In this document: positions 37,966-49,270 of the stretch, one piece after another
Numbering within the stretch: the stretch's first letter is position 1
Layout: each line of letters starts with the position of its first letter
Source: Isoptericola dokdonensis DS-3
GTDB taxonomy: Bacteria; Actinomycetota; Actinomycetes; Actinomycetales; Cellulomonadaceae
Assembly: GCF_001636295.1 (NCBI RefSeq)
Contig: NZ_CP014209.1
Span: 930,001 to 994,000 of the forward strand
DNA length: 64,000 bases
Direction of reading: 5' to 3'
The notes under the pieces: generated by a model
Databases searched by the model: none
Told to the model about the DNA's origin: nothing
What the model saw: the letters and a program-made list of their open reading frames with translations, nothing else
Program-made: the position numbers and the translations under genes

Positions 37966-38951
37966 GCGTTCGCCTCCGTCGAGCCGTGGTCGTGGTGCGG
38001 GCCGTCCGGGACGTCACCGTCCGGGACCACCATCGTGCCGTTGCCGCGGGTCGTGAAGACCTCCAGCAGCACCGAGTGCGCCTGGCGGCCGTCGATGACG
38101 GAGGCGCGCGGCACCCCGCCCTGCACGGCCCGCAGGCACGCCTCCATCTTGGGCACCATCCCCGCGCTCAGGCTCGGCAGGAGCTGCGCGAGGTCGCCCG
38201 CGGAGATCTGCTCCACCAGCGAGGTGCGGTCCGGCCAGCTCGTGTACAGGCCCTCGACGTCGGTGAGGACGATGAGCTTCTTCGCCCCCAGCGCCACCGC
38301 GAGCGCCGCGGCCGCGGTGTCGGCGTTGACGTTGAGCACCTGGGTGGGGTCGTCGACGTCGGGCGCGACCGTCGACACCACGGGGATGCGGCCGGCGGCG
38401 AGGAGGTCGAGCACCGCCGACGGGTTGACCTGCACGACGTCGCCGACGAGGCCCACGTCGACGGGCTCGCCGTCCACGACGGCCTGGCGACGCACCGCGC
38501 CGAACAGCCCGGCGTCCTCCCCCGACAGGCCGACGGCGCGGGGTGCGTGGGCGTTGAGCAGCCCGACGAGCTCGCGCTGCACCTGGCCGACCAGGACCAT
38601 CCGCACGACGTCCATCGCCTCGGGGGTGGTGACGCGCAGGCCGCCCCGGAACTCGGACTCGATGCCGACCCGGCCGAGCATCGCGGAGATCTGCGGGCCC
38701 CCGCCGTGCACCACGACCGGCCGCAGGCCGACCTGGCGCAGGAACACCATGTCCTCCGCGAACGCCGCCTTGAGCGTGTCGTCGATCATCGCGTTGCCGC
38801 CGTACTTGACGACGACCAGCGCGCCCGCGAACTCCTGCAACCAGGGCAGGGCCTCGATGAGCACCTCGGCCTTCTGGTCCGGGCGCAGGTCGGTGCGGGT
38901 GTCGAACGTGAAGTCGGGGTCGATGCCGGTGTCCGGCGTCCGGTCGCTCAT
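37962..38951 (-). CDS. argB: Acetylglutamate kinase
   Basis: 329-residue amino-acid kinase performing the second arginine step. VVKYGGNAM and VVHGGGPQI bind ATP and acetylglutamate. The N-terminal helix (residues 20-40) precedes the core, as in arginine-inhibited hexameric forms, so feedback control by arginine is likely. The frame is open upstream; ATG 38949-38951 overlaps the argJ stop (ATGA). The C-terminus ends in a His/Asp-rich tail ([13 protein letters not shown]). Confidence 0.95.
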
Positions 38952-40138
38952 GAGGAGTACGCGCTGTTCTCGTGGACGTAGTCGTGCGTGAGGTCGTTGG
39001 TCCAGAGCGTGACCTCGGAATCGCCGGCGTGCAGGTCGACGTCCACGTGCACGTCGCGGTGCGAGGCGAGGTCGACGAGCTCGCGCGGCTCGCCGACGCC
39101 CCCGGCCCGGCACACCTGCACGCCGTTGATGGCGACGTCGAGCGAGAGCGGGTCGTAGGGCGCGACGTCGGGCGGCACGGTGCCGACGGCGGCGAGCACC
39201 CGGCCCCAGTTCGGGTCGTTGCCGAAGACGGCGGCCTTGAACAGGTTGGAGCGGGTGACGGCCCGGGCGCAGGCGAGCGCGGCGTCCTCGGTGCTCGCGC
39301 CGCGCACGGTGACCGCGATGTCGTGGCTCGCGCCCTCGGCGTCCGCGACGAGCTGGCGGGCGAGGGAGGCGCAGACGTCGGTGACGGCCGACGTGAGCTC
39401 GGCGAGTGTGACCTCGACCCCGGACGCCCCGCTCGCGAGCAGGATCACGGTGTCGTTGGTCGACATGCAGCCGTCGGAGTCGACCCGGTCGAACGTGGTG
39501 CGGGTGGCGGCGCGCAGCGCGGCGTCGGCGGTCGCGGCGTCGACGACGGCGTCGGTGGTGACGACCGACAGCATGGTGGCCAGGCCCGGCGCGAGCATCC
39601 CCGCGCCCTTGGCCATCCCGCCGACGCTCCAGCCGTCGCGCTGCGCGGCGGCCTGCTTGGCGACGGAGTCGGTGGTCATGATGGCGTGGGCGGCGTCGTC
39701 CCCGCCGTCGGGGTCCAGCGCTCCGGCCGCGGCGTCCACGCCTCCCAGCAGGCCGTCCATGTCGAGACGAAGGCCGATGAGGCCCGTGCTGCACACGAGC
39801 ACGTCGCCGGCCCCGACCTCGTCCTCGGGGGTCGCGGCACCGGCCGAGAGCACCGCGGCGACGTGCTCGGCCGTGCGGTGCGTGTCCGCGAAGCCCTCCG
39901 GGCCCGTGCAGGCGTTGGCGCCGCCGGAGTTCAGCACGACGGCGCGGGCGGCGCCGTCGGAGACGGCCTGCCGGGTCCACACGACGGGCGCGGCCTGCAC
40001 GCGGTTCGACGTCAGCACGGCCGCGGCGGACGCCAGCGGGCCGTCGTTGACGACGAGCGCGACGTCGCGCGCACCCGTGGACTTCAGGCCCGCGGCGACA
40101 CCGGCCGCCCGGAACCCGCGAGGGGTGGTGATGCTCAC
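38948..40138 (-). CDS. argJ: Glutamate N-acetyltransferase / amino-acid acetyltransferase
   Basis: 396-residue self-cleaving enzyme that recycles the acetyl group from acetylornithine to glutamate. Cleavage is expected between A187 and T188 in [11 protein letters not shown], giving alpha and beta chains with T188 as nucleophile. The start GTG 40136-40138 overlaps the argC stop (GTGA). No argA or argE is seen, consistent with the cyclic pathway. Confidence 0.95.
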   Translation of the reverse strand: MSITTPRGFRAAGVAAGLKSTGARDVALVVNDGPLASAAAVLTSNRVQAAPVVWTRQAVSDGAARAVVLNSGGANACTGPEGFADTHRTAEHVAAVLSAGAATPEDEVGAGDVLVCSTGLIGLRLDMDGLLGGVDAAAGALDPDGGDDAAHAIMTTDSVAKQAAAQRDGWSVGGMAKGAGMLAPGLATMLSVVTTDAVVDAATADAALRAATRTTFDRVDSDGCMSTNDTVILLASGASGVEVTLAELTSAVTDVCASLARQLVADAEGASHDIAVTVRGASTEDAALACARAVTRSNLFKAAVFGNDPNWGRVLAAVGTVPPDVAPYDPLSLDVAINGVQVCRAGGVGEPRELVDLASHRDVHVDVDLHAGDSEVTLWTNDLTHDYVHENSAYSS

Positions 40139-41217
40139 GGAGCCACTCCTTCGGTGACGAGGCCCGCCGTCTCCGGCAGGCCGAGGGCGAGGTTCATCGC
40201 CTGCACGGCCTGACCGGCGGTGCCCTTGACGAGGTTGTCGAGCGCGGTGACCACGACGACGCGGCCGGCGGCCGCGTCCAGCGCCACCTGCACGAGCGCC
40301 GTGTTGGCGCCGAGCGTGGCGGCCGTCGACGGCCACTGCCCCGCGGGCAGCAGGTCGACGAACGGCTCGTCGGCGTACGCCTGCTCCCACACCGCGCGGA
40401 CGTCGGCGGCGCTCGCGGCCTCGCGGCCCGGCGCGAGGCGGGCGGTCACGGTGGCGAGGATGCCGCGGGACATCGGCACGAGCGTCGGGGTGAAGCTGAT
40501 CGACACGTCGTCGGCGCCCGCGACGCGCAGGTTCTGCGCGATCTCGGGGATGTGCCGGTGGGTGCCGCCGACGGCGTACGGCGCGGCCGACCCGAGACCT
40601 TCCGCGGCCAGCAGGTGCGGCTTGAGGGCCTTGCCCGCGCCGGAGTACCCGTTGGCGAGCACCGCGACGACGTCCCGGGGGCTGACGAGGCCGGCGGCGA
40701 CCCCCGGCTGGAGCGCGAGGGTGACGGCGGTGACGTTGCAGCCGGGCACGGCGATCCGGCGGGCGCCGGCCAGGCGGTCGCGCTGGGTCGTGACGGAGCC
40801 GTCGGCGGCGGTGCGGATCAGCTCGGGCAGACCGTACGGCCAGGTCCCGGCGTGCGCGGAGCCGTAGAACGCCTCCCAGTCGGCGGCGGAGGCCAGGCGG
40901 TGGTCGGCGCCCAGGTCGAGGACGAGGACGTCGTCGGGCAGCTGGGCGGCGATCTCGCCGGACGCGCCGTGGGGCAGGCCGAGGACGACCACGTCGTGGC
41001 CCGCGAGCGCCTCGGCCGTGGTGGGCTCGAGCACGCGGTCGGCGAGGCCGCGCAGGTGCGGCTGCAGCTCGCCGAGGCGGCTGCCGGCGTTCGAGTGCGC
41101 GGTCAGCGCGCCGATCTCGAGGTGCGGGTGACGCGCGGCGATCCGGAGCAACTCACCGCCGGCGTAGCCGGACGCCCCGGCGACGGCGACGCGCAGTCGC
41201 TGCTGTGTGCTGGCCAT
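40135..41217 (-). CDS. argC: N-acetyl-gamma-glutamyl-phosphate reductase
   Basis: 360-residue NADPH-dependent enzyme of the third arginine step. The nucleotide-binding [11 protein letters not shown] is at residues 14-24 and the catalytic cysteine is C160 in VPGCNVTAV. The frame is open upstream, but ATG 41215-41217 gives the family N-terminus and sits 7 nt after a TATAGT -10 element, making it the probable leaderless first gene of argCJBDFRGH. The NxTA after Cys replaces the more common YPTA. Confidence 0.95.
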   Translation of the reverse strand: MASTQQRLRVAVAGASGYAGGELLRIAARHPHLEIGALTAHSNAGSRLGELQPHLRGLADRVLEPTTAEALAGHDVVVLGLPHGASGEIAAQLPDDVLVLDLGADHRLASAADWEAFYGSAHAGTWPYGLPELIRTAADGSVTTQRDRLAGARRIAVPGCNVTAVTLALQPGVAAGLVSPRDVVAVLANGYSGAGKALKPHLLAAEGLGSAAPYAVGGTHRHIPEIAQNLRVAGADDVSISFTPTLVPMSRGILATVTARLAPGREAASAADVRAVWEQAYADEPFVDLLPAGQWPSTAATLGANTALVQVALDAAAGRVVVVTALDNLVKGTAGQAVQAMNLALGLPETAGLVTEGVAP

Positions 41218-41224
41218 GGGCGCC

Positions 41225-41230
41225 ACTATA
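41225..41230 (-). promoter_or_regulatory. -10 element TATAGT of the arginine operon (leaderless)
   Basis: Minus-strand TATAGT is followed by GGCGCCC and then the argC ATG, so the transcript should start at the start codon. No Shine-Dalgarno lies between. It is the strongest -10 in the window. Confidence 0.7.
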
Positions 41231-41264
41231 CATACATATGCGAGGTCTTCGGAATCTATTCCGA
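41228..41264. promoter_or_regulatory. Candidate ArgR operator region between argC and qor
   Basis: An A/T-rich island (TATACATACATATG, 41227-41240) is followed by a perfect palindrome TCGGAAT-CT-ATTCCGA (41249-41264). The GAAT...ATTC core resembles half of an ARG box, though the 2-nt centre is shorter than usual. ArgR is encoded in the operon it would control. It might instead regulate the divergent oxidoreductase. Confidence 0.5.
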
Positions 41265-41292
41265 CAGGCGGTCGCGGGCCCTCGCGGCCGGT

Positions 41293-41298
41293 TAGTCT
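41293..41298 (+). promoter_or_regulatory. -10 element TAGTCT for leaderless quinone oxidoreductase
   Basis: TAGTCT, then CGGAGAC (7 nt), then ATG at 41306. The GGAG in the gap is too close to the ATG to be a normal ribosome site, favouring leaderless initiation. Confidence 0.5.
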
Positions 41299-41305
41299 CG
41301 GAGAC

Positions 41306-42289
41306 ATGCACGCCGTCGTGGCCCGCAGCGCGGGTGGTCCCGAGGTCCTGTCGTCCACCGAGCTGCCCGATCCCGCCCCAGGTCCGACCGACCTGCTCGT
41401 GCGGGTCGCCGCCGCCGGGGTGAACTTCATCGACACCTACCGCCGCGCCGGGGTGTACCCGATGAGCTTCCCGCACGTGGTGGGCTCCGAGGGCGCAGGT
41501 GTCGTGGAGGCCGTCGGAGCCGAGGCGCGCGGGTTCGTCGTCGGAGACCGCGTCGCCTGGGACGCCGCCCCCGGGTCGTACGCGGAGCTCGCCGTCGTGC
41601 CCGCCGCCGACGCCGTCCACGTCCCCGACGGCCTGGACCTGACCACCGCCGCCGCGCTCCCCCTGCAGGGCATGACCGCCCACTACCTCGTGGCCTCGAC
41701 GTTCGAGGTCGGCCAGGGCCACGACGTCCTGCTGCACGCCGGCGCCGGGGGCGTCGGGCTGCTGCTCACCCAGCTCGCCGTCGCCCGCGGCGCCCGGGTG
41801 ATCACCACCGTCTCCACGCCCGAGAAGGCCGCCCTGTCGTCCGCGGCCGGGGCCGCGCACACCATCGACTACGCCCGCCTGGACGACCTCGCCACCGAGC
41901 TGCCCGCTCTCGTGCGCGACCTCACCGACGGCGCGGGCGTGCACGTCGTCTACGACGGCGTCGGAGCCGCGACGTTCGACGCATCCCTGGCCTCCCTGCG
42001 CCGGCGCGGCACGCTCGTGCTGTTCGGCGGGGCGTCCGGGCAGGTGCCGCCGTTCGACCTGCAACGCCTCAACGCCGCCGGGTCGCTCTACGTCACCCGG
42101 CCGACGCTCGCGCACTACACGGCGACCCCGGCGGAGCTCGAGTGGCGGGCCCGCGAGGTGTTCCGGGCCGCCGCCGACGGCGACCTCGACGTGCGCGTCG
42201 GGGCCACCTTCCCGCTCGCCGAGGCGGCCGAGGCGCACCGCGCCCTCGAAGGGCGCCGCACGACGGGCAAGGTGCTGCTGCTCCCCTGA
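41306..42289 (+). CDS. NAD(P)H:quinone oxidoreductase, zinc-free MDR family
   Basis: 327-residue medium-chain reductase. [15 protein letters not shown] and the nucleotide-binding [13 protein letters not shown] (residues about 147-159) are typical of quinone oxidoreductase (QOR/crystallin zeta), and the zinc ligands of alcohol dehydrogenases are absent. It probably reduces quinones with NADPH one electron at a time. It is divergent from argC, sharing an 88-bp control region. Confidence 0.88.
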   Translation: MHAVVARSAGGPEVLSSTELPDPAPGPTDLLVRVAAAGVNFIDTYRRAGVYPMSFPHVVGSEGAGVVEAVGAEARGFVVGDRVAWDAAPGSYAELAVVPAADAVHVPDGLDLTTAAALPLQGMTAHYLVASTFEVGQGHDVLLHAGAGGVGLLLTQLAVARGARVITTVSTPEKAALSSAAGAAHTIDYARLDDLATELPALVRDLTDGAGVHVVYDGVGAATFDASLASLRRRGTLVLFGGASGQVPPFDLQRLNAAGSLYVTRPTLAHYTATPAELEWRAREVFRAAADGDLDVRVGATFPLAEAAEAHRALEGRRTTGKVLLLP

Positions 42290-42313
42290 CGGCGGGCCGC
42301 ACCGTGACGGCGG

Positions 42314-42342
42314 TCGACACGTCGGCCGCCAGCATCTATCTT
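42314..42342 (+). promoter_or_regulatory. Promoter of the methyltransferase gene
   Basis: TCGACA (42314-42319), 17 nt, TATCTT (42337-42342). The -10 is the left end of the palindromic operator, so a bound repressor would cover it. Confidence 0.5.
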
Positions 42343-42354
42343 GATGTCAAGATA
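42337..42354. promoter_or_regulatory. Perfect 18-bp palindromic operator (MarR/TamR-like)
   Basis: TATCTTGATGTCAAGATA, an 8-2-8 perfect palindrome, followed at once by a partial second copy ACTTGATATCGAAG (42354-42367). The CTTGA-N2-TCAAG core is typical of MarR-family sites, including those described for the Streptomyces regulator TamR, which controls a trans-aconitate methyltransferase gene. No MarR gene is present in this window. Confidence 0.7.
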
Positions 42355-42375
42355 CTTGATATCGAAGGAGATGTG

Positions 42376-43176
42376 ATGGGCGACTGGTCCCCCGAGCACT
42401 ACCTGCGCTACGTCGACGAACGGTCCCGGCCGTTCACCGAGCTCCTCGCCCGCGTCCCGGACGACGTCACCACCGCCGTCGACCTCGGGTGCGGGCCGGG
42501 CCACCTCACCGGCGTCCTGCGCGCCCGCTGGCCCGGGGTGCGGGTGGTCGGGGTCGACTCCTCCCCCGCGATGATCGACCGCGCCCGCGCCGACGACCCC
42601 GACGGCACCTACCTGCGCGGCGACGTCCGCGACCACGCTGCGGGCGGCGTCACCGACGACGCCGACCTCGTCGTGTCCAACGCGACCCTCCAGTGGGTGC
42701 CCGGCTACCGCACGCTGCTGCCGCACCTCGCCGACCGTGCCCGGCACGCCTTCGCGTTCTCCGTGCCGGGCAACCACGACGCCCCCAGCCACGTCCTCCT
42801 GCGCACCGTCGCCTCGCGGAGGCCGTTCGCGGACGTCGTCGGCACCGTCGAGCGGCGTGCCGTCGGCGACCCGGCCGACCACCTCGCCGACCTGGCACGC
42901 CCCGGCTGGGACGTCGACGTCTGGGAGACCACGTACACGCACGTCCTGCCCGACACCGACGACGGCACCCATCCCGTCCTGCGCTGGATCTCCGCCACGG
43001 GCGCCCAGCCGGTGCTGCACGCGCTCTCCACGCACGACGCCGCGCACGGCACCGACCTGCGCGCCCGGTTCCGGGTCGACCTCGGGGCCGAGCTCGCCGC
43101 GGCCTACCCGCGCACGTCCCACGGCACCCCGCTCACCTTCCGCCGGGTCTTCACCGTTGCCCGGCGCACGCATTAG
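42376..43176 (+). CDS. tam: Trans-aconitate 2-methyltransferase
   Basis: 266-residue class I SAM methyltransferase that esterifies trans-aconitate, a by-product that inhibits aconitase. Motif I VDLGCGPGHLTGVL is at residues about 36-49 and SNATLQWVPGYRTLLPHL, diagnostic of Tam, near 105. The start ATG 42376 follows GAAGGAG (42364-42370); a GTG one codon upstream is possible. The gene stands behind the palindromic operator and so is probably induced by a metabolite sensed by a MarR-type regulator elsewhere in the genome. Confidence 0.88.
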   Translation: MGDWSPEHYLRYVDERSRPFTELLARVPDDVTTAVDLGCGPGHLTGVLRARWPGVRVVGVDSSPAMIDRARADDPDGTYLRGDVRDHAAGGVTDDADLVVSNATLQWVPGYRTLLPHLADRARHAFAFSVPGNHDAPSHVLLRTVASRRPFADVVGTVERRAVGDPADHLADLARPGWDVDVWETTYTHVLPDTDDGTHPVLRWISATGAQPVLHALSTHDAAHGTDLRARFRVDLGAELAAAYPRTSHGTPLTFRRVFTVARRTH

Positions 43177-43179
43177 GTT
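43174..43179 (+). promoter_or_regulatory. -10 element TAGGTT overlapping the tam stop codon
   Basis: TAGGTT starts with the TAG stop of tam and ends 7 nt before the ATG of the next gene, giving that gene its own leaderless transcript. Confidence 0.55.
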
Positions 43180-43186
43180 GGTCAGC

Positions 43187-43975
43187 ATGACCTCCCCCGA
43201 CGCGCGCCCCGTGCGCATCGCCGTCCAGCTCCAGCCCCAGCACGCCGACTACTCCGGCATCCGTGACGCCGTCCTGCGGGCCGAGGACCTCGGTGTCGAC
43301 GTCGTCTTCAACTGGGACCACTTCTACCCGCTCACCGGCGACCTCGACGGCAAGCACTTCGAGTGCTGGACCATGCTCGGGGCGTGGGCGGAGCAGACCG
43401 AACGCGTCGAGATCGGCGCGCTGGTCACCGGCAACGGGTACCGCAACCCCGACCTGCTGGGCGACATGGCGCGCACGGTCGACCACATCTCCGGCGGCCG
43501 CCTGATCCTCGGGATCGGCGCGGGCTGGAACGAGAAGGACTACGACAACTTCGGCTACGACTTCGGCACCGCGGGCTCGCGCATCGCGGCGCTGGCCGAG
43601 GCCCTCCCGCGGATCCGGCGGCGCGCCGCGATCGGCAACCCCGCGCCCACGCGGGACATCCCGCTGCTCATCGGCGGCGGCGGGGAGAAGAAGATGCTGC
43701 GGCTCGTCGCCGAGCACGCCGACATCTGGCACTCGTTCGGCGACGCCGGGACGCTGCGCCGCAAGTCCGCGATCCTCGACGACCACGGCGCCGACGTCGG
43801 CCGTGACACGGCGCGCCTCGTCGAGCGGTCGATCGGCGTCGACGGCCCGCCCGCCGAGACCGGCGAGGAGATCCTCGCCGCCGGAGCCACGCTCCTCACG
43901 ATCGGCGTCAACGGCCCCGACTACGACCTGACCACCGCCGCGCAGTGGGTCGCCTGGCGCGACGAGCGACGCTGA
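43187..43975 (+). CDS. LLM-class F420-dependent oxidoreductase
   Basis: 262-residue luciferase-like TIM-barrel protein. VFNWDHFYPLTGD, ALVTGNGYRNPDLLGDMARTVDHISGGRLILGIGAGW and the PLLIGGGGEKKMLRLVAEHAD segment are typical of actinobacterial F420-linked members. It is shorter than most (about 300), with a reduced C-terminal part. The substrate cannot be deduced. Start ATG 43187 is set by the -10 hexamer and matches the conserved N-terminus. Confidence 0.85.
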   Translation: MTSPDARPVRIAVQLQPQHADYSGIRDAVLRAEDLGVDVVFNWDHFYPLTGDLDGKHFECWTMLGAWAEQTERVEIGALVTGNGYRNPDLLGDMARTVDHISGGRLILGIGAGWNEKDYDNFGYDFGTAGSRIAALAEALPRIRRRAAIGNPAPTRDIPLLIGGGGEKKMLRLVAEHADIWHSFGDAGTLRRKSAILDDHGADVGRDTARLVERSIGVDGPPAETGEEILAAGATLLTIGVNGPDYDLTTAAQWVAWRDERR

Positions 43976-43997
43976 CGAGGACCGCCCCACCGTCACG

Positions 43998-44034
43998 ACG
44001 GGGTGCCCGGACCTTCGAGGACCGGGCACCCCGT
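43998..44034. terminator. Bidirectional terminator between convergent genes
   Basis: ACGGGGTGCCCGG-A-CCT/AGG-A-CCGGGCACCCCGT: long G/C stem with one A-A mismatch and a TCG loop, flanked by a further pairing CACGAC/GTCGTG. Confidence 0.85.
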
Positions 44035-44051
44035 GCGTCGTGCGAGCGGCT

Positions 44052-44924
44052 TCAGCGCCCGGTGAGGACGTCCGTCATCGGGTCGGCGTCGCCGGCGGGC
44101 AGCACGCGCAGGCGGCGGGGCGCCGCCACCTCGCCCGCGGTCGCGGCGAGCGCCCGCAGGGAGTCCGGGGTGTCGTCGGACACCCGCACGAACCAGCCTG
44201 AGCACACGTCGAGCTCACCCCGGGCGAAGGCGACGGCCACGTCGACCGTCCGCTCGACGGGCGTCCACTCGGTGCGACCCTCGTGCATCCGCATGGAGGC
44301 CGTCATGTCGGTCGTGACGACGCCGGGCGCCAGCTCGAGGGTCCGCAGGCCCTGCGCACCGCCCGCGGCGTGCAGGTGGTGCCCGAGCCGCATGAGGGCC
44401 GTCTTGGACAGGTTGTAGGCGCTCGACACGGTCATGTCGTGCGAGCCCGACCCGCTGTTGAGGTCGATCACCCGCCCACCGCTGCGGGCCAGCATGCCCG
44501 GCACGACGTTCCGGACGAGGAGGAAGGGGCCGCGGACGTTCGTCTCCACGACCTGCCACCACTCGTCGACGTCGGCCTCCCAGGCGGGGACCTCGGCGTC
44601 GATGCGACCGGCGTTGTTCACCAGCAGGTCGACGCCGCCGAGCCCGCCGTCGGCGACCGGAGCCTCCGCGCGACGCACGGCGGCCGCGACACCCGCGACG
44701 TCGGTGACGTCGCAGGGCAGCACGACGGCGCGGCGCCCGAGCGCGCGGACCTCGTCCGCGACCTCGGCGAGCAGGGCCTCGTCACGGGCCAGCAGCGCCA
44801 CGTCGAGACCCGCGCGCGCCAGGCCGAGCGCGACCGCACGGCCGATGCCGCGGGTCGCGCCGGTGACCAGCGCCGTGCGGGCGGGCCGCACGACACCGTC
44901 ACCGGTGGCGTCGGGGTCAGCCAC
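44052..44924 (-). CDS. Short-chain dehydrogenase/reductase
   Basis: 290-residue SDR. The Rossmann motif TGATRGIG is at residues about 21-28, NNAG at about 105-108, and the active-site S-x12-Y-x3-K is in LNSGSGSHDMTVSSAYNLSK. The substrate is unknown. The C-terminal 80 residues are longer than in classical SDRs. The GTG start overlaps the end of pheT by 8 bp, so it is likely read from the pheST transcript, though no functional link is obvious. Confidence 0.88.
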   Translation of the reverse strand: MADPDATGDGVVRPARTALVTGATRGIGRAVALGLARAGLDVALLARDEALLAEVADEVRALGRRAVVLPCDVTDVAGVAAAVRRAEAPVADGGLGGVDLLVNNAGRIDAEVPAWEADVDEWWQVVETNVRGPFLLVRNVVPGMLARSGGRVIDLNSGSGSHDMTVSSAYNLSKTALMRLGHHLHAAGGAQGLRTLELAPGVVTTDMTASMRMHEGRTEWTPVERTVDVAVAFARGELDVCSGWFVRVSDDTPDSLRALAATAGEVAAPRRLRVLPAGDADPMTDVLTGR

Positions 44925-47504
44925 GCAGGACCGCCCCCACCTGCTCGGCGGCGGACTTCACGACACCGTCGCGCACGGCACGCACGTCGTCGGCGGACAG
45001 CGTGCGGTCCGCCGCGCGCAGGCGCAGCGAGTACGCGAGCGACTTCTTGCCCTCGCCCACCTGCGGGCCGGTGAAGACGTCGAACAGGCGGACGTCCTCC
45101 AGCAGCTCACCGGCACCGGCCACCACGGCCGCCTCGACCTCCGCAGCGGGCACCCCGGCGTCCACGACGAACGCGAAGTCCTCCTTCGCGGCCGGGAACG
45201 CCGACACGGGACGGGCCGCCACCGGCTCACCGTCGGCCGCCTCGACCAGCAGCGACAGGTCGAGCTCGAACGCCGCCGTCCGCGCGGGCAGGCCCAGCGC
45301 CTCGACGACCTTCGGGTGCAGCTCCCCGGCGTGCCCGACGACGCGGCCGTCCGTCAGCTCGAGGCGCGCGCAGCGACCGGGGTGCCAGGGCATCCGGGTC
45401 GGGTCGTTCGCGACGACGACCTCGGTGCGTGCCACCTCGGCCACGGTCCGTGCGGCGGACAGCGCGTCCGTCCAGTCGGTCGGGCGGCCCGCGCCCCACC
45501 AGCCGGCGGGCACGCGGTTCCCCGAGAGCACCCCGGCCACCTGGCGCGGCTGGGGCGGGACGGCGGCGTCGAGCGCGGCCAGGTCGGCCTCGCTCGGACG
45601 CACGCCCACCGGGAGCTGCGGGGCCGCCGGGGCGTCCGGCGCCGGGTGCGTCACCAGGCCGAGCTCGAAGACGGCGACGTCGTCCAGGCCGCGGGCCACG
45701 TTGCGGCGCGCCGTCTCCAGCAGGGTGACGAGCACGCTCGTGCGCATCGACGGGCGGTCGTCGGCGATCGGGTTCGCCAGCCGCAGCGCGGTGCGCCGCG
45801 GGTCGTCGGCGGGCAGACCCAGCACGTCGAGGTCCGCCGGGCCCATGAACGGGTACGACAGCACCTCCACCAGCCCGGCGTCGGCCAGCGCGCGCGCCAC
45901 CGAGCGGCGGGTGCGCTGCTCCGGCGTCAGACCACGGCCACCGGGCGCGGCCGGGAGCACCGACGGGATCTGGTCGTAGCCGACGATGCGGACGACCTCC
46001 TCGACCAGCGTCGCCGGCTCGACCAGGTCGGGACGCCACGACGGCGGCGTCACCTCGACGACCTCCCCCGCGCCGGTCACCGTGCAGCCGATCTCCGCGA
46101 GGGTGCCGACGACCTGCTCGCGCGTGTACGGCACACCGGCGGTGCGGGACGGGAGCGTCACGTCGAACGCGATCGGCGTGGGCGCCGTCGTGGTGTCGAG
46201 GTCGCTCACCGCCGGGTCCGCCGTGCCGCCCGCGAGCTCCACGAGGAGCTCGACGACACGCTGCGCCGCCACCGCGGGCAGCCGCGGGTCGACGCCGCGC
46301 TCGAACCGCTTGGCCGCCTCCGAGGGCAGCTTGTGGCGGCGCGCCGTGCGCGCCACGCTCACCGGGTCGAAGTGCGCCGCCTCCACCAGCACGTCCGTCG
46401 TCGAGGCCGAGACCTCCGACGACTCGCCGCCCATGACGCCCGCGAGGCCCAGCACGCGCGAGCCGCGGGCGCCGTCCGGGGAGTCCGTGATGAGCAGGTC
46501 CTGGGCGTCCAGCGCGCGGTCGACGTCGTCGAGCGTCGTCAGTCGCTCCCCCGGCGCCGCGCGCCGCACCACGACCGGCGCGGCGACCGCCGCCAGGTCG
46601 TAGGCGTGCAGCGGCTGCCCGAGGTCCAGCATCACGTAGTTGGTGACGTCGACGGCCAGCGAGATCGAGCGCATGCCCGACCCCTCCAGGCGACGCTTCA
46701 TCCACGCGGGGGTGGGCGCCGACGGGTCGATCCCGCGCACGACCCGCGTGACGAACCGGTCGCAGCCGACGCGACCGTCGATCGGAGCGGCGTCGTCCAC
46801 CTCGACGACGAACCCGTCGGGGGTCGCGGTGGGCTCCGCACCCGTGGGCAGGCCCTTGTCCGTGAACGCGGCGCCCGTGGAGTGCGCGTACTCGCGCGCC
46901 ACCCCGCGGTAGCTGAACGCGTACCCGCGGTCCGGGGTCACGTTGATCTCCAGGACCTCGTCGCCGAGACCGAGGAGCTCCGTGGCCGACTGCCCGGGGG
47001 TGAGGTCGGCCTCCGCGAACCCGGCCCGCGTCAGCACGAGGATGCCGTCGTGGTCGTCGCCGATGCCGAGCTCGCGCACCGAGCAGATCATGCCGTCCGA
47101 GGTGTGGCCGTACGTCTTGCGGGCCGCGATGGCGAAGCCGCCGGGCAGCACCGTGCCCGGCAGGGAGACCACGACCAGGTCGCCCACACCGAAGTTGTGC
47201 GCGCCGCACACGACGCCGCGCGCCCCGCCGGGCGGGACGTCGGCGTCGTCGACGCCCTTGATCTGCGTCGCGTTGTGCTCCGGGCCGACGTCGACCAGGC
47301 ACCAGTTGATCGTCTTGCCGTTCTTCTGCGGCTCGGGCGTCATCGCCAGGACGCGACCCACCACCAGCGGGCCGGTGACGGCCGCCGCGTGGATCTCCTC
47401 CTCCTCCAGCCCGACCCGCACGAGGTCGGCGGCGAGCTGCTCCGTGGTCAGGTCCGCCGGCAGCTCGACGTGGTCGGCCAGCCAGTCAGCAACGATGCGG
47501 GGCA

Positions 47505-47505
<1 letters not shown>
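44917..47505 (-). CDS. pheT: Phenylalanyl-tRNA synthetase beta subunit
   Basis: 862-residue subunit of the alpha2-beta2 enzyme. In order: EMAP-type tRNA-binding domain (residues about 40-155), B3/B4 editing domain, B5 domain, catalytic-like core, and C-terminal anticodon-binding FDX-ACB domain (from about 765, SAFPAAKEDFAFVVD). The starting ATG overlaps the pheS stop as TGATG. Confidence 0.97.
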
Positions 47506-49245
<1,740 letters not shown>

Positions 49246-49251
49246 GCCGGG

Positions 49252-49257
49252 ATGCTA
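49252..49257 (-). promoter_or_regulatory. -10 element TAGCAT for leaderless thpR
   Basis: Minus-strand TAGCAT, CCCGGC, then GTG: same 6-nt geometry as the other leaderless starts. Confidence 0.5.
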
Positions 49258-49270
49258 GCGGCCGGCTCCG

